Of a stretch of DNA of 64,000 nucleotides, positions 10,705 to 23,600 are shown piece after piece (position 1 is the stretch's first letter; each line of letters begins with the position of its first letter). Position numbers and translations under genes: made by a program. The stretch is from Lunularia cruciata (Eukaryota; Streptophyta; Marchantiopsida; Lunulariales; Lunulariaceae). The stretch spans positions 7,378,001 to 7,442,000 of the forward strand of contig OX419760.1 of assembly GCA_948567375.1 (NCBI GenBank). The letters are read 5' to 3'. The notes beneath the pieces were generated by a model that worked only from the letters and a program-made list of their open reading frames with translations, ran no database searches and was not told the origin of the DNA.

Positions 10705-13700
10705 CCCGACAAATATCACTTTTGCAATAATTAGGTAAGTAAAGTTTGTTCCCGTAGAGATACAAGTCAGAATTGGTCAAATACAAAGTCAAATAGAAAC
10801 AAGCAGTTCTTCTTGGTTGTATCTTTAATCCCTCAGGTAGAAACTACACCCAAAAGAGAGTAACAAGCATTGACTTGTACTCTTGTCACAACAATTTGTC
10901 ACCCATAATCACAAATCATTCAATTCCATCCAAACAAACTTGATTGTTATGATTCAATCCTTCCCAAAAATGGCTACTTCATTGCAAAACAACTTCACTT
11001 CAAAATTGTGTTCCACCACTCCACTAAAGGCATAACTTCCTTGATCAAAATTGCTTCACATCAACTCAATGATGCACTCACAAATGTAGAATACTACCAA
11101 CACTACAATTCCTCTCAGATCTATCAAGGCATTACTTTGATTGCACTTTTGCTCAAGATCAAACAAACACAATAAAGATCAAGACTGTGGAATCAAACAT
11201 CCAACAAGCACACTAACTTGCACTTCAAATTTCTCCATACTCTCACAAACACAAATACTCAAAATTAAGCTCAAGCGACAAGCACTGCTCCACAGCACTT
11301 TGCTTTATCTATTCTCAAGAATAATGAGCAGTAAAAAATATTTTACTACAAAGGCTTCCTTTAAATAGGCAGATCACTTCACCAATTATCTAACTTCCTA
11401 AATTGTTTCCTAACAACTTTACCAACTTGCAGATCCAAAATGACAATGCACCTCTTCATATTTGCCTCTTCTTATCTCAAAATTGGTCCTAATCCAATCC
11501 GATGTCTACTTCCACTTTGGCTTCCAAACCCAAAGAAAATCCCCTCACCTTGTGTACTTTGGGTTCTACAACTACTAACTCTTCTACCAATTCTAACACG
11601 TCTTCACTCTCATCTGCAATTAACCTCATAGGTAATTTGTCTACCACCTTATCTTGCAATCCACTCTTCTTTAATGGCTCAAATAACTGATCTGAAGACA
11701 CTTGCACTCCTACCTCTTTTACTTTGGGTCTGATATATACAGTATTCCTAAGATTATCTTACTCTAATTTAACCAAACCTAGCCTGATAGAAATGTTATT
11801 CTCTACATCTAACATCTTCCTATCTATCCGAGTTCTAAGACTGATTAACAACATTCAAGTCCTTGTCCTTTGCATTCTTACTCCTTGTCTCTTGCACAAG
11901 TAACCATAACTTGTGTAACCTCAATTCCTCCATTCTTACTTTAGCTTTAGCAGTTAACCTCGCCTTCATCTCTACGATGGCTTCTTCAACCAATTTTGTT
12001 CATTGCTCCTTTTATCTCTCCTCTTCCATCACAACTTTACTTATCTTCAACTCCTCTTCATACTCCACTATGCAATCTTCCAATTCCTTCACATACTGAT
12101 CAATCTTTGCCTCCAATATCTTCACAAGATCTCTTAGCCTTCCTTCTTCTTGATGGCGCTTGGTTAAATCCCGTTGCCAGGCTGTTGTCTTCTCTTTTAC
12201 CTTCCATTGGAATGCATTGAGCTCTTCTTCCTTAGCTTCAACCAATTCCTTTCTATTGTCTTGCTCTAACTTTACTGTGGCTTATAACTTCTCTACCCAA
12301 AGTCTCTCCTACGTAACTTCCTTCACTTGTATTGCTAACTCTCTTCCTTGCTTCTTGAACTTCTCTTGCAGATTTTCATGTATCCTCTTTTGTAGTATTT
12401 CTCTTTCTCTTTCTTCCTCTCCTCTGATTATACTCTCTTGCAACTTCAGATTCTTAGACTCTAATTTCTCCAACACCTGCAATACATTCTGCACATCGTG
12501 ATGTTTGCTTTGCATCTCCTCCTTCTTCTTCTCCATCTGCAACAACAACAAACATACAAGATCTCTAAGGTACTCTACTTTCTCACAACCTACTTCTTGT
12601 TCTTCCTTTTCTTCAAGAACTTTATTAATCTTGCTCTGCCCTTCTAAGTCTGATGCTTTACTACAAAGTCGGGATCTTTATACTGTTAAGGATACATCAT
12701 CCTCCAAATGTTTGTCGTCATCCAAATTGATGATTTGACATGCCATCTTTAAAATTTCTCCTTCTTGTGTGTATTGCCTTGGCTCGGCCACCAATTCTTC
12801 TTCTCCTTTGATCATTAACTTGGTCACCATCCTTTATCCTTCCTCTTGCTGCTCAAGTTCTTCCTATAGGGAAATCACCTTCTCTTGATCTTTTTGCTGC
12901 TTGGCTTCACCTTCACTCTCCTTGCTGGATTCTTCACTTCACTTTGAACTCTACTTATTCTTCCTTTGACCCCTTTGATGGCAGACTCTGCTTCACCTTC
13001 CAATTTGACCTCCTCTTCCGGTGCAATATGCTAGATTTTCTTTCCTTCTCTTTGCCCAATCCTTCTTAACTTATGAGGCTGCACTAGTGAGCTCTCCACC
13101 TCAAGTCTACTTCTCTTCTTCTTTCTTGGAAAGGGTACAAACATCTTTCTATCCTATCCCATTCTTGCATAATGTTCATCATTACTTCTCAACTGCCAAA
13201 TGTATTGTCGCTCCTCATCATTGGCTTTCTTGACGTAGATTGGGATGGAAGTGAGATACAACCTTCTTCTTCTCATTGCTACTCATCAAATTCAACCCAA
13301 GGTAAAAATGTGTTGCAAGAGGAACAAAAGAATGCGGTGGTGTCAAACTCCTCCAATTCAGCACCATCTATTGTGTCTGCTGATAGAAATACTTTGCTGA
13401 ATTGATCGGCTCTCCTGCAAACATTTTATGGAAGAACACTGCCTGCTTCTTAGTAACGTAAGTGGTGCACTTGGATTTAAACAATGCCATCATTGCACCT
13501 ACAATACTTCTCCACATTGGGTCCCAATAGGTCTCCACCTTGTACTCATTCTTTGTACGCTTTGAGGTGAACGAGTTTCTGATTTCTTGGGTTTCTTCTA
13601 CAACTTCTCCTTTTCCCAAGAACATAGCCCCATGCTCTTCCCCACTCTCCCTTTCTGACACCAATCTCCAATCTGAATCTATCCATCAAGCCAGATTGCC

Positions 13701-14490
13701 TCTCTTCCCTACCATTGCCAGCCCATCTACACTTACTGGCCATGATCTCTACCATGAAATTGGGAAAAATCAGGTTCCAAGTCCATGCAAGAAAAGTAAT
13801 ATGAAGTTTATTTGAGAACTTGATGCGAGCCATCACATCTAACCTCTTAATCATTGGGTTCCTCACTGCCAGTGTGGGGCACTTTATGATTCACTTCATT
13901 CTAATCTCCTTCGTGATATGCTTTTGCAAGACAATTCTCCCATCCCCTAGATGTGCAACTCTAAATCCCTCTAGATTCCCCAAAACTTCACTCACTACCA
14001 CTCCTCTTCCCTGGTCTCCCTCAGGATGACTTCGCAAAGGCAAAAGAAATTCACTTGTCATTCATCTCTTTCTTGATTCAAAACCTGACTTTATAGTTTG
14101 ACATTTCTCAATCATTCTTTGGATGCTTGCTACCAAGAATCACACCTTCTACATGCACTTCTCCTATCATTGTCAATTTCTCTTGCCTGTACCTTAGCCA
14201 TTTTTTGTGTGCGGTAAAATCTTGAATTCCAACCCCAAAGGAAATTTGTTACACTATCTTTGCATCAAGTTGATCACCTCAAGGCAAAGTCTCCTTACTT
14301 CGGGTTGAACTCTAACAAATCCGATCCAAATACTGACAATTATTGACCCAAGGTAACTTTCTTTGGGTTGATACAAAAATGTAAATCATCTTCTTTCTTC
14401 CATCCTTGGCACTTAATTCCCCTTCAACCATACTCTTCTTCTTTGAAAAACCCCTTAAACTACTCAAAACAAAAAAATATGTGTACTACA
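10705..14490 (-). repeat. 3' LTR of the long-LTR element
   Basis: About 3.79 kb, homologous throughout to 20640-24468 with small indels. On the minus strand it starts TGTAGTACACA at 14490, directly after the purine tract. The left end near 10705 is eroded compared with the other copy. It contains a decayed coiled-coil reading frame (14201-11489). Confidence 0.85.
11489..14201 (-). pseudogene. LTR-borne extra reading frame, left copy
   Basis: On the minus strand an ATG at 14201 (Met-Ala-Lys-Val) starts a coding trace of about 900 codons broken by stops and frameshifts. In order it shows a segment with Gly-Asp-Gln-Gly-Arg-Gly near 14020, a compact conserved region (13866-13368) with Tyr-Trp-Asp-Pro and Ala-Leu-Phe-Lys-Ser-Lys, and a long Glu/Lys/Gln-rich coiled-coil region (about 12738-11489). 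No protease, RT or known enzyme motif is present. The same frame occurs in the right LTR, so it was duplicated with the LTR. Function unknown. Confidence 0.65.
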
Positions 14491-14506
14491 TACCTCCTCT
14501 CTCAAA
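14491..14506 (-). other. Polypurine tract of the long-LTR element
   Basis: On the minus strand TTTGAGAGAGGAGGTA abuts the TG start of the 3' LTR, the expected place and composition of a plus-strand primer. Confidence 0.65.
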
Positions 14507-14809
14507 TGTGAGTGTCCACACAAACAAAAACCTTGGGGGATTTATACAAATTTGGGTCTACTGTCCAATATTTCCAAACTCTCCACCCATTCACTCGAGT
14601 GGCAAATAGTTGCCCTTACAAATCAGCAAGCTAAATGGATCCATTCTCATAAATGTGGATCACATGATATGGTCTCATCCATCACAGGTGCAACTTGCAT
14701 GGAAAAAATATTTGACAGATTGTTGTACAACAATACAAAATCTTCCTCCCAGACAGACACAAGCTTAATGCGGTTATCATGGTTGACTTTTTATGCTCTT
14801 CTATTTCCT

Positions 14810-15640
14810 TTGTGGTTTTCATTACATCATCTCTTTCATTGCATCATCATCATCCCATAAGTTGGTGAATTCAAAGTGCTTGACTTTCTTCCTCCATCAA
14901 ACATTCTTCACACAAAATCTGATAGGTTGGCACTTCAAATTCAACTTGCAATATAGGATGCAATCCATATGTCAAGAAATATGGAGTTTGCTTGGTTGTA
15001 ATCTTTTCTATCGTGCAATATGCTCATAATGCGGCAAGTAACTTTGTATCCCAATCATAGTATAATTGACAATCACCTTATTAACTATTCAACATAGCAA
15101 TCCGTTTGCCTTCTCCATTAGTCCATTGGCTTTGGGGTTATGCGGAGTTCTTTTGATGTTTAATCTAGAAGTACTTGGTTAATGCCTCCATCATGGAGTT
15201 CAAAAAGTGAGTTCCTCGATCACTGACCAACTTCAAAGGACATCCATATTGGGAGATAATATTCTAGAAAAAAAAATTCTGCAACTATTTCCGCATCATC
15301 TCTTTGAGTAGCCTTGGCTTCAACCATTTTGGTGGCATAGTCCGTGCAAAACAAAATGTACCTTTTAGTCATGACTCAGGTTATCAGTTGTATTGGTCCC
15401 ACAAAATCAATTCCCCATTTCTCAAATGGGGCCAATAGAAAAATTGGTCTCAAAGGCCATTGGGAAGTAGCCATCAGTTTCCCTATTCTTTGGTAGGCAT
15501 CACAACTTTGAATGTAAGCATGAGCATCCTTATACATCATAGGCCACCAATACCCTACTTAAAGAATTGAAACATTGATATTCTTCAAGGCATAGTGTCC
15601 TCCCGATATCTCGGAGTGTAGGGATTTGATTACTCTCTCG
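14810..15640 (-). pseudogene. Integrase remnant of the long-LTR element
   Basis: Read on the minus strand from about 15640, a Gly-Gly-His-Tyr-Ala start and Tyr-Ile-Gln-Ser-Cys-Asp-Ala-Tyr-Gln mark a damaged zinc-binding module; a Tyr replaces the last Cys. The core follows with Gly-Ile-Asp-Phe-Val-Gly-Pro near 15415 and Val-Ser-Asp-Arg-Gly near 15220, the first two acidic positions. The glutamate segment is frame-shifted. The coding trace ends near 14810, about 300 bases before the purine tract. Confidence 0.75.
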
Positions 15641-15689
15641 ACTTTGTATGCTTCCAAGAATCTCTAAAGTTCTTCATCTTCACCCATTT

Positions 15690-16260
15690 TAAACAATATG
15701 TTGTGCTTCAAGTGGTATGGTCCCATCTTCTTCTTGAGAAAAACTGCCCTCTGCTCTAGATCCAATCCGTCAAGACACTAAAGAGTATGTAAATAATGAT
15801 ATTCTATTGCATACGTTGTACTTTGTATAGCTGTCAAATGATACAATTCCTTGTCCGAGAATTGGTCATTGACTTCCCATTCTTGGTCTTGAGTTTCTAA
15901 CCTAGATAGGAAGTCCACATTCAAATGCAAAGCACCCTTCCTTACTTGTACAATGTATGTGAATTCTTTTAACAACAAGATCCATCTTGCAATTTGCCCC
16001 AACAAATCTGCCTTCTTGACTAGATGTTATAAAGCATAATGATCCACATAAAAAAAAAATTTGTAGCCCAATAGATAGTGGCAAAATTTCTTGCAAGCAT
16101 ACACCATTCCAAGGGCTTCTCTTTCAATCATAGAATAATTTCTTTCTAAAATTGAAAGTTATCAGTTGGCATAGTAGATTGGGTAATCTTTCTCCTTTCT
16201 GTCCTTTTGACTTAAGACTACTCTAATGGCCATGGAAAAAGTGTCCACATACACATGAAA
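15690..16260 (-). pseudogene. RNase H remnant of the long-LTR element
   Basis: The minus-strand trace shows the Tyr-Ser-Met-Ile-Glu-Arg-Glu segment near 16140, a Val-Asp-His-Tyr-Ala-Leu run near 16045, and an open stretch (16005-15778) with Gly-Gln-Ile-Ala-Arg-Trp and Asn-Val-Asp-Phe-Leu-Ser-Arg. These match the E, D and D segments of Ty3 RNase H. Stops separate the pieces. It degraded the RNA strand during reverse transcription in the ancestral element. Confidence 0.75.
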
Positions 16261-16268
16261 AGGACATC

Positions 16269-17170
16269 CTAATTCAGGGCCCTCATATCTGGTGCTTCAA
16301 CCAATTTCTTCTTCAATAATTGGAAAGCTTCTTCTTGTCCTGCTTCCCACAAGTAGTCTTTAGACTTCTTCAGAAGCTTTGCTAATGGTGCAGAAAGCAC
16401 CACGTAGTAGTTTGACACAAAGTGTTTGTAGTATCCGACATGTCCCAAGAAGGCTTTTAACTCCCAAATGTTTTTAGGAGATTCCAAGGCTGAGATAACT
16501 TTCACCTTCTGGACATCCACTTCAATACCTTGGCTTGAAACTTGATGCCCTAGAAGAATTCCTTCCATAATTGCAAAGAAACATTTCTCCGGGTGTAATG
16601 ACAAGCCAACAAAATGACACCTTTCAAAAGTTTGGCACAAATAAACCAAATTTATTTCTCTTTGGCCAAAAACGCAAAAATTATCAATGAAGACCTCCAC
16701 AAATTTGCACAAAAAATCTTTCAATATTGCATTCATCAGCCGCTGGAAAGTAGCGGGAGCATTACACAATCTGAAGGGCATTTGATTATAAGTGTAAGTG
16801 TCCCAATTAGTGATGAATGTGGTCTTATCCTTGTCTTCCTCTCTAATGGATACTTGATTGTACCTTCAAAATCCATTGAGAAAATTGTAACATGGATGAC
16901 CAGCTACTTGATCCAAGATTGTATCAATAAAAGGCAAGGGATGATAATCCTTCCTTGTGATTGCATTCAATTTACAAAAATCTTGGCACACTCAAATTTT
17001 CCAATTCTTCTTCTTTGAAACAATGACTATGGGAGAGATCCACTCACTGCTCAAGACAAGAAATATTATCCCGGCTCTTAAGTACTTGTAGATTTCTTCT
17101 TTCACCAAGAGCAAGTACTTTGGATTCCAGCAATATTATCTTTGCCACACCAAAACTGCATCCTCAACCA
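16269..17170 (-). pseudogene. Reverse transcriptase remnant of the long-LTR element
   Basis: A 170-codon open stretch (16781-16269) begins Met-Pro-Phe-Arg-Leu-Cys-Asn-Ala-Pro-Ala-Thr-Phe-Gln-Arg, a signature of the Ty3 RT palm. The catalytic box reads Phe-Ile-Asp-Asn instead of a Tyr/Phe-x-Asp-Asp box, so an essential aspartate is lost. The thumb and connection follow (Leu-Gly-His-Val-Gly-Tyr-Tyr). The fingers region upstream (17170-16790) is traceable only across several frames. Confidence 0.85.
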
Positions 17171-17664
17171 AATCAATCTATTGTTCTCTAAATTGGCATG
17201 GAATACCTGGCATTTGATCAATAGACCAGGCAAATACACCTTGGCACTCTATGAATAGGGCAGTGTATCCTGCCAACTCCTCCAAAATGACTATCTTCAA
17301 AATCTTTAAAAATTTCCTTCATTCAAGACAATGTCTTGACAATCATCAGGGTTAATGACTCCTTTAATGTGATTGACTCGGCTTAACTCAAGTTGACTTG
17401 CAGTCAAACTCCCTTCTTCCAAGTCATTTTCACCCAAGGTGATGTCATATGGATCTTCATCTTCTACATCCACCTTGTAGCATCCAAGTAATTGACTTGG
17501 ACTTTGTCTTTGGAGTCGTCTGAATACAAAGATGATGAATCTTTGGATTCATCTTTGTCTTCTAACAAAGTTGTCTCCTTGAGGTAGGGAACCTTTTTCC
17601 AACTCACTATCACCAACTTTTGGTCATCAACCAAAATATCCTTGAACCGCTACTTTTGTTGGTG

Positions 17665-18099
17665 TCAATCCACCACAACTTGGGCACTGTACAACCATGG
17701 TCTTCTGATCAGCAGTAGGTAGCCAGTTTTGGTCACTGGCCTCAACATAATGTAATTCAATTTGAAGGGCACCCCTCTAATGATAGTCTTTATGTTTGAC
17801 ACCATACCCAAGGGCCATCTCCTGGTTTGATCTACAAACTTTAAAATTGAGGGTGTTGGCTCAAATGTATGGTACCCCAATTGATTTGTAGTATCTTTGG
17901 TCATGAGATTAACATCGGATCCCAAATCAATGTGTATCAATGTTATCATGCACCCTACAATCTCTGCATCAACTTTGGGAGATCCCAAATCCTCTTGCTC
18001 AATATGATAGATGGCGAGTAGGTCTTTTTTGGACATTGCCTTTACTTTCTTGAGGGCCAAACTTAGCTCTTTCTTATACAACTTATTGTCTTCCCACAA
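17665..18099 (-). pseudogene. Protease remnant of the long-LTR element
   Basis: A 144-codon open frame. The active-site area reads Ile-Asp-Leu-Gly-Ser-Asp-Val-Asn-Leu-Met, where this lineage normally has Asp-(Ser/Gly/Thr)-Gly, and the C-terminal Arg-Arg-Pro-Trp-Leu corresponds to the usual Gly-Arg-Pro-Trp-Leu. The fold is recognisable but the active site is altered. It follows gag in the same orientation. Confidence 0.7.
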
Positions 18100-18619
18100 T
18101 TCTTGAATGTGATGTTCACACTCATGGATGCTAAATCCGCCACAATATCATATTGCGGTACTCCTCCCAACTTTACTTTCTTCACCTTTGTCTTTGTATT
18201 CAAAGACTCACCTTGTTTGAGTTGGACTTTGGTTTGCTTCAAGATTGTGATCGGAGTATTGGTGGTCTTGAGGTTCTTTAGGTTTGCCCACCTTGGCTTG
18301 TATCAGGTCCTTTACTTCAGATCTGATGTCTGCCAGAAAAATTGGAGGCTTTATCTTTGTATCCTCTCCCAAACTCATCTCTCAAGTCCTTTGTATTGCT
18401 TCTTGGATTTCTTTTTGTAAAGCTTTAGCTTTGGCTTTTGCAAGAACTTTCTCCTCCTTTGCAAAAAGAATTGCTTTTGGGCACAACCTCTTTGCCTTTC
18501 ATGAAGACAAGGAAGTAGAACTCAATTCCTTGTGATCATGCTTCTTCTTGCCCGCATGTGTCTCAACTTTCAAAACTTTGAGGTCCGGCCATTCTCCTTC
18601 CAAAGCCGCAGTCTTTTCC

Positions 18620-20204
18620 TTAAGGTCTCTTTTCCTCAAGTGTTATACAATTTATAGTGGTGTCTCCTTTTGCTTGAAGTGTTGCACGCTCATATGGGAT
18701 TTGTACATATTTTATAGGCGGCTTTGGGTTGGGTGGATGAGGACATTGGTTGCTTGTATGACCCAATCCTTTACAATTCCCACATAGGGAGACATACCCA
18801 ATTTGTTGTCTTGGCTCCGGGCAGTTTGGAGACCAATGTCCCATCAAGCCATAATTGTAACATGCCCCTGGTGCAACATTTTGGGGGCAATTCTAGCTGC
18901 ACATCGATGGTCTTCATGGAGGAGCATTGAGGTTATACTCCCTTGGTCCATACCTTGGACCTTGGTACAATGTGCTTGCTTGAGGCTATACCTCTTGATT
19001 TTGGTACACCACCTCTTCTTCCTCCTCTTGGTTCTATCTTAGAACCCAATCAATTTGCTGCACTAGAAATGCATTCCATGTTTGCATGGCGTGACTTGCC
19101 ACACACAGTGCACCATACATTGGATTTGCCAAATGAAGGAGGCTTTCTTGGGTCCTTTGTCCCAATCATTTGGTTCTTAAAATCCACAAACTCTTTTATG
19201 AGAGTACCCAGCTTAAAATCTTCTTTATTTATGCTCTTTGTTGGGAGTGTCAATGGTTTCTTTCCTCCGTGTCTTTGACTCTTCTTTGAATTCCAAAGAA
19301 GAATTTGAAGATGTGGAGGATTCCTCCAAAGAAGGAGATGTATTGTGAGAAGCTCTTCTTCTAGACTTCTTGCCTTTCTTCTCCCAATTCCTTTAGTTAC
19401 CAAAAAAGTGAGAGTGAGCTGCCTCATATCAAGTGATGTGTTTGAGGACTTTGTCCAAAGAAGTTATATTCTTCTTCCTCTCCTTGGCAAAGATACAAAT
19501 CTTTGGTGACAGTCCTCCAAGGAACCATGTAATGGCTTGGGCATCAAAGTAACCCACCACACCAAATTTCTTTGAGACGTAGTTCAAAAGGACCATGAAC
19601 CACTCAGAGTAGTCTCTCAACTTCTCCTTCTTTCCTCTATCCAAATCATTGAGTGTTGTGAAGACACTTGTGTTGTAATAAACTTCCCAGAATCTTTCTA
19701 TGAAATTGTTTCTCAAGTCTGCCCAGTCTGTTGGTATGAACCCCTTTTGGATTACATAAGTATACCAACTTTGAGCTTTCTTTTGGATTCAGGAAAATCC
19801 AAAAGGTGATCCATAGAGTTGTGTTCCTTGTTGGCAAAGGAAATGACTTTGAATTCTTTGATGAATTCATTAGGGTCTTCGTTTTGTTTTGTGCTCTTAT
19901 ACTTTTGATAGGCATGTTGGATGACCAATAACAAAGTCATTCTTTGGCTCTAAGGAATTGGCTGTGGTAAGTTTGAACTTGATGGACCCAAGGAGTTGGT
20001 TGGTATTGAAGCCATGTTGATAGCCCAGGGGTTCCAATTGGTCAAGTTCAAAGTGGAGTCTTTGTTGACATATTCTTCTTCTCTGATAAGGTTGGCTTTG
20101 ATTAGAAATGGAGCAAGAGATTCAACACTTTCAACGTGCTCTTGAAAATTCCCTTGAGCCAACCGAGGAATTGTTTGTAAGAGATGTTGGCACTCTTCTT
20201 CCAT
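18620..20204 (-). pseudogene. Gag remnant with three zinc knuckles
   Basis: Broken minus-strand frames cover an N-terminal part (20204-19950), a retrotransposon-gag domain (19940-19429, with Asn-Phe-Ile-Glu-Arg-Phe-Trp and Leu-Arg-Asp-Tyr-Ser), and a basic C-terminal part. Three zinc knuckles are visible: Cys-x2-Cys-x4-His-x4-Cys in 19427-19050, one at about 18870-18830 whose second Cys is Tyr, and an intact one (Cys-Gly-Asn-Cys...) near 18780-18740. Gag would package the RNA. At least two frameshifts separate the pieces. Confidence 0.8.
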
Positions 20205-20612
20205 TAAGATTCATGTTGTCTTTTCATGTATAAATTTCTTTATAAACTTGACCTCCTTGACAGCTTTAGGGGAAGTTGGTGTACCGGATCATAACAAGTA
20301 TGTTTGCCCATTGGCGTCTTTCTTCTTCTTGGAAGCTGGAGACGAGAAGTATCCTTGCCATCCACCTTTGTGTTTCTTTTGTTTCAGTTCTTGCAAGGCT
20401 TCTTGAACTTCATGGAGAAGTTGAAAATCCAAAACCACCCATTCAGTTTCATCAAAAGAAGATTGGATCTTTTAGCATTCTTCTTCTTCTTCACGGTGCA
20501 AAGGTCATCTTTGAACTCTCTCTTCCCGTTGTTCTCTCAATGTAGACATTCATATTGGTTCAAAACCTAGTTTAAAGTTTGGCTTTGTATTCTTCCACTT
20601 CTAAGATGTGTA

Positions 20613-20630
20613 TCCCCGGCACCAATGCCA
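20613..20630 (-). other. Primer-binding site, tRNA-Asp-like
   Basis: On the minus strand the 18-mer TGGCATTGGTGCCGGGGA lies 9 bases inside the 5' LTR end. It agrees at 14 of 18 positions with the complement of the plant tRNA-Asp 3' end as I recall it; three of the four differences are C/G to T/A transitions. The assignment to Asp is therefore probable, not certain. Confidence 0.6.
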
Positions 20631-20639
20631 ACAATCATT

Positions 20640-23600
20640 TGATAACCCAACAAATATCACTTTTGTGGTAATCAAGTAAGTAAAGTTTCTTCCCGCAAAG
20701 ATACGAGTCAAAATATGTCAAATACAAAGTCAAATATTAACAAGCAGTTCTTCTTGGTTGCGTCTTTAATCTCTCAGGTAGAAACTACACCCACAAGAGA
20801 GTAACAAGCACTAACATAGTCTTGTCACAACAATTTTTCACCCATAATCACAAATCATTCAATTTTGTCCAAACAACCTTGATTGTGATGATTCACTCCT
20901 TCCCAAAAATGGCTACTTCACTCCAAAATAAATTTGCCTCAAAATTGTGTTCCACCTCCACTGAAGGCACAACTTCCTTGATCAAAATTGCTTCACATCA
21001 ACTCAATGATGCACTCACAAATGCAAAATACTACACCAACACTACAATTCCTTTCAAATCTGTCAAGGCATTGCTTTGATTGCACTTCACTCAATATCAA
21101 CACACACAATGAAGATCAAGGCTATGGAATTGAACATCCAACAAGCATACTAACTTGCACTTTGAATTTATCCACACACTCACAAACACAAACACAAAAT
21201 TGATACTCAAAATTAATCTCAAGCGACGAGCACTACTCCACAACAATTTGCTTTATCTATTCTCAAAAATAATGAACAATAAACAACATTTTACTACAAC
21301 TGCCTCCTTCAAGTATGCAGATCTCTTCAGTAGTTATCTAACTTCCTAAATTGTTTCCTAACAACTTTACCAACCTATAGATCCAAAATGACAATGCACC
21401 TCTTCATATCTACCTCTTCCTATCTCAAAATTGGTCCTTATCCAATCTGATGTCTACTTCTACTTTGGCTTCCAAACCCAAAGAAAATCCCCTCACCTTG
21501 TGTACTTTGGGTTCTACAACTACTAACTCTTCTACTAGTTCTAATACGTCTTCACTCTCATTTGCAATTAATGTCATAGGTAACCTGTCTACCTCCTTAT
21601 CTTGCAACCCACTTTGCTCTAATGGCTTAGATAACTGATCCAGAGAAACCTGCACGCCTACCTCTCTTTCTTTGGGTCTGATATATACAATATTCCAAAG
21701 ATTATCTAACTCCAATTTAACCAAACCTAGGCTGATAGAAATGTTATTCTCTACATCTAACATCTTCCTATCTATCCGAGTTCTAAGACTGATCAACAAC
21801 ACATTCAAGTCCTTGTCCTTTGCATTCTTACTCCTCGTCTCCTGCACAAGCAACTGTAACTCGTGTAACCTCAATTTCTCCATTCTTACTTTGGCTTTAG
21901 TGGTTAACCTTGCCTTCATCTCTACGATGGCTTCTTCAACCAATTTTGTTCATTGCTCCTTTTGTCTCTCCTCCTCCATCACAACTTTACTTATCTTCAA
22001 CTCCTCCTCATACTCCATTGTGCAATCCTCTAATTCCTTCACCTAGTGATCAATCTTTGCCTCCAATATCTTCACAAGATCTCTTAGCCTTCCTTCTCCT
22101 TGATGGCGCTTGGTTAATTCCCATTGCCAGGCTACTATCTTCTCTTCTACCTTCCATCAGAATGCATCTACCTTCCATTAGAATGCATCAAGCTCTTCTT
22201 CCTTAGCTTCAACCAATTCCCTTCTATTGTCTTGCTCTAACTTTACTTTGGCTTGTAATTTCTCTACCCTAAGTCTCTCCTACATAACTTCCTTCACTTT
22301 TATTGCTAACTCTCTTCCTTGCTTCTTGAACTTCTCTTGCAGATTTTCATTTATCTTCTTCTACAATGTTGCATCTACTTGTAGTATTTCTCTTTCTTCC
22401 TCTCCTCTGATCATACGCTCTTGCAACTTCAGATTCTTAAACCTAATTTCTCCAATACTTGCAATACATTCTGCACATCAGGATGTCTGCTTTGCATCTC
22501 CTTCGTCTCCTTCTCCATTTGAAACAACAATGGACTTACAACATCTCAAAGGTACTCTACTCCCTCACACCTTGCTTCCTCTTCTTCCTTTTCTTTATGA
22601 ACTTCATCAATCTTGCTCTTTTGAGTTAGATGCTTTACTACAAAGTCGGGATCTTTGTATTGTCAAGGATACATTATCCTCCAAACTTTCATTGTCATTC
22701 AAATTGATAATTTGACGTGCAGCCCTCAAACTTTCTCCTTCTTGCTTGTATTGCCTTGGCTCGGCCACCAATTCTTCTTCTCCTTCAATCACTAATTCTG
22801 CCACCGTCCTTCCTCCTTCCTCTTGTTGCTCAAGATCTTCTTGCATAGAAATCACCTTCTCTTGATCTTTCTGCACCTTGGCTTCACCTTCACTCTCCTT
22901 GCTGGATTCTCACTTTGCAAGGTAAACTCTACTTCTTCTTCCTCCAACTCCTCCAACGTAGACTCTACTTTGCCTTCCAATTTGACCTCCTCTTTCGATG
23001 CAATATGCTAGATTTGCTTTCCTTCTCTTTGCCCAATCCTTCTTAACTTACAAGGCTGCACTGGCAAGCTCTCCACCTCAAGTCAACTTCTCTTCTTCTT
23101 TCTTGGCAGGGGTACAAACATCTTTCTATCATGTCCCATTCTTGCATAATGGTCGTCATTGCTTCTCAACTGCGAAATTTACTATCGCTCCTTGTCATTG
23201 GCTTCTTGATGCAGATCAAGATGGAAATGAGATACACCCTTCTTCTTCTCATTGCTACTTAGCAAATTCAACCCGAGGTAAAAATGTGCCACAAAAGAAA
23301 AAAAATTATGCGATGGTGTCAAACTCCTCTAATTCAGCACCATTTGTTGTGTTTGCTGATAGAAACACTTCACCCAATTGATTGGCTCTCCTACAAACAT
23401 TTTATGGGCAAACACCACTTGCTGCTTAGTAAAGTAGGTGGTGTGCTTGGATTTAAACAATGCCATCATCACACCTATGATACTTCTCCGCACTGGGTCA
23501 CAATAGGTCTCCACCTTGTATCCATTCCTTGTGCGCTTTGAGGTGAACGAGTTTCTGATTTCTTGGGCTTCTTCTATATCTTCTCCTTTCCCCATGAACA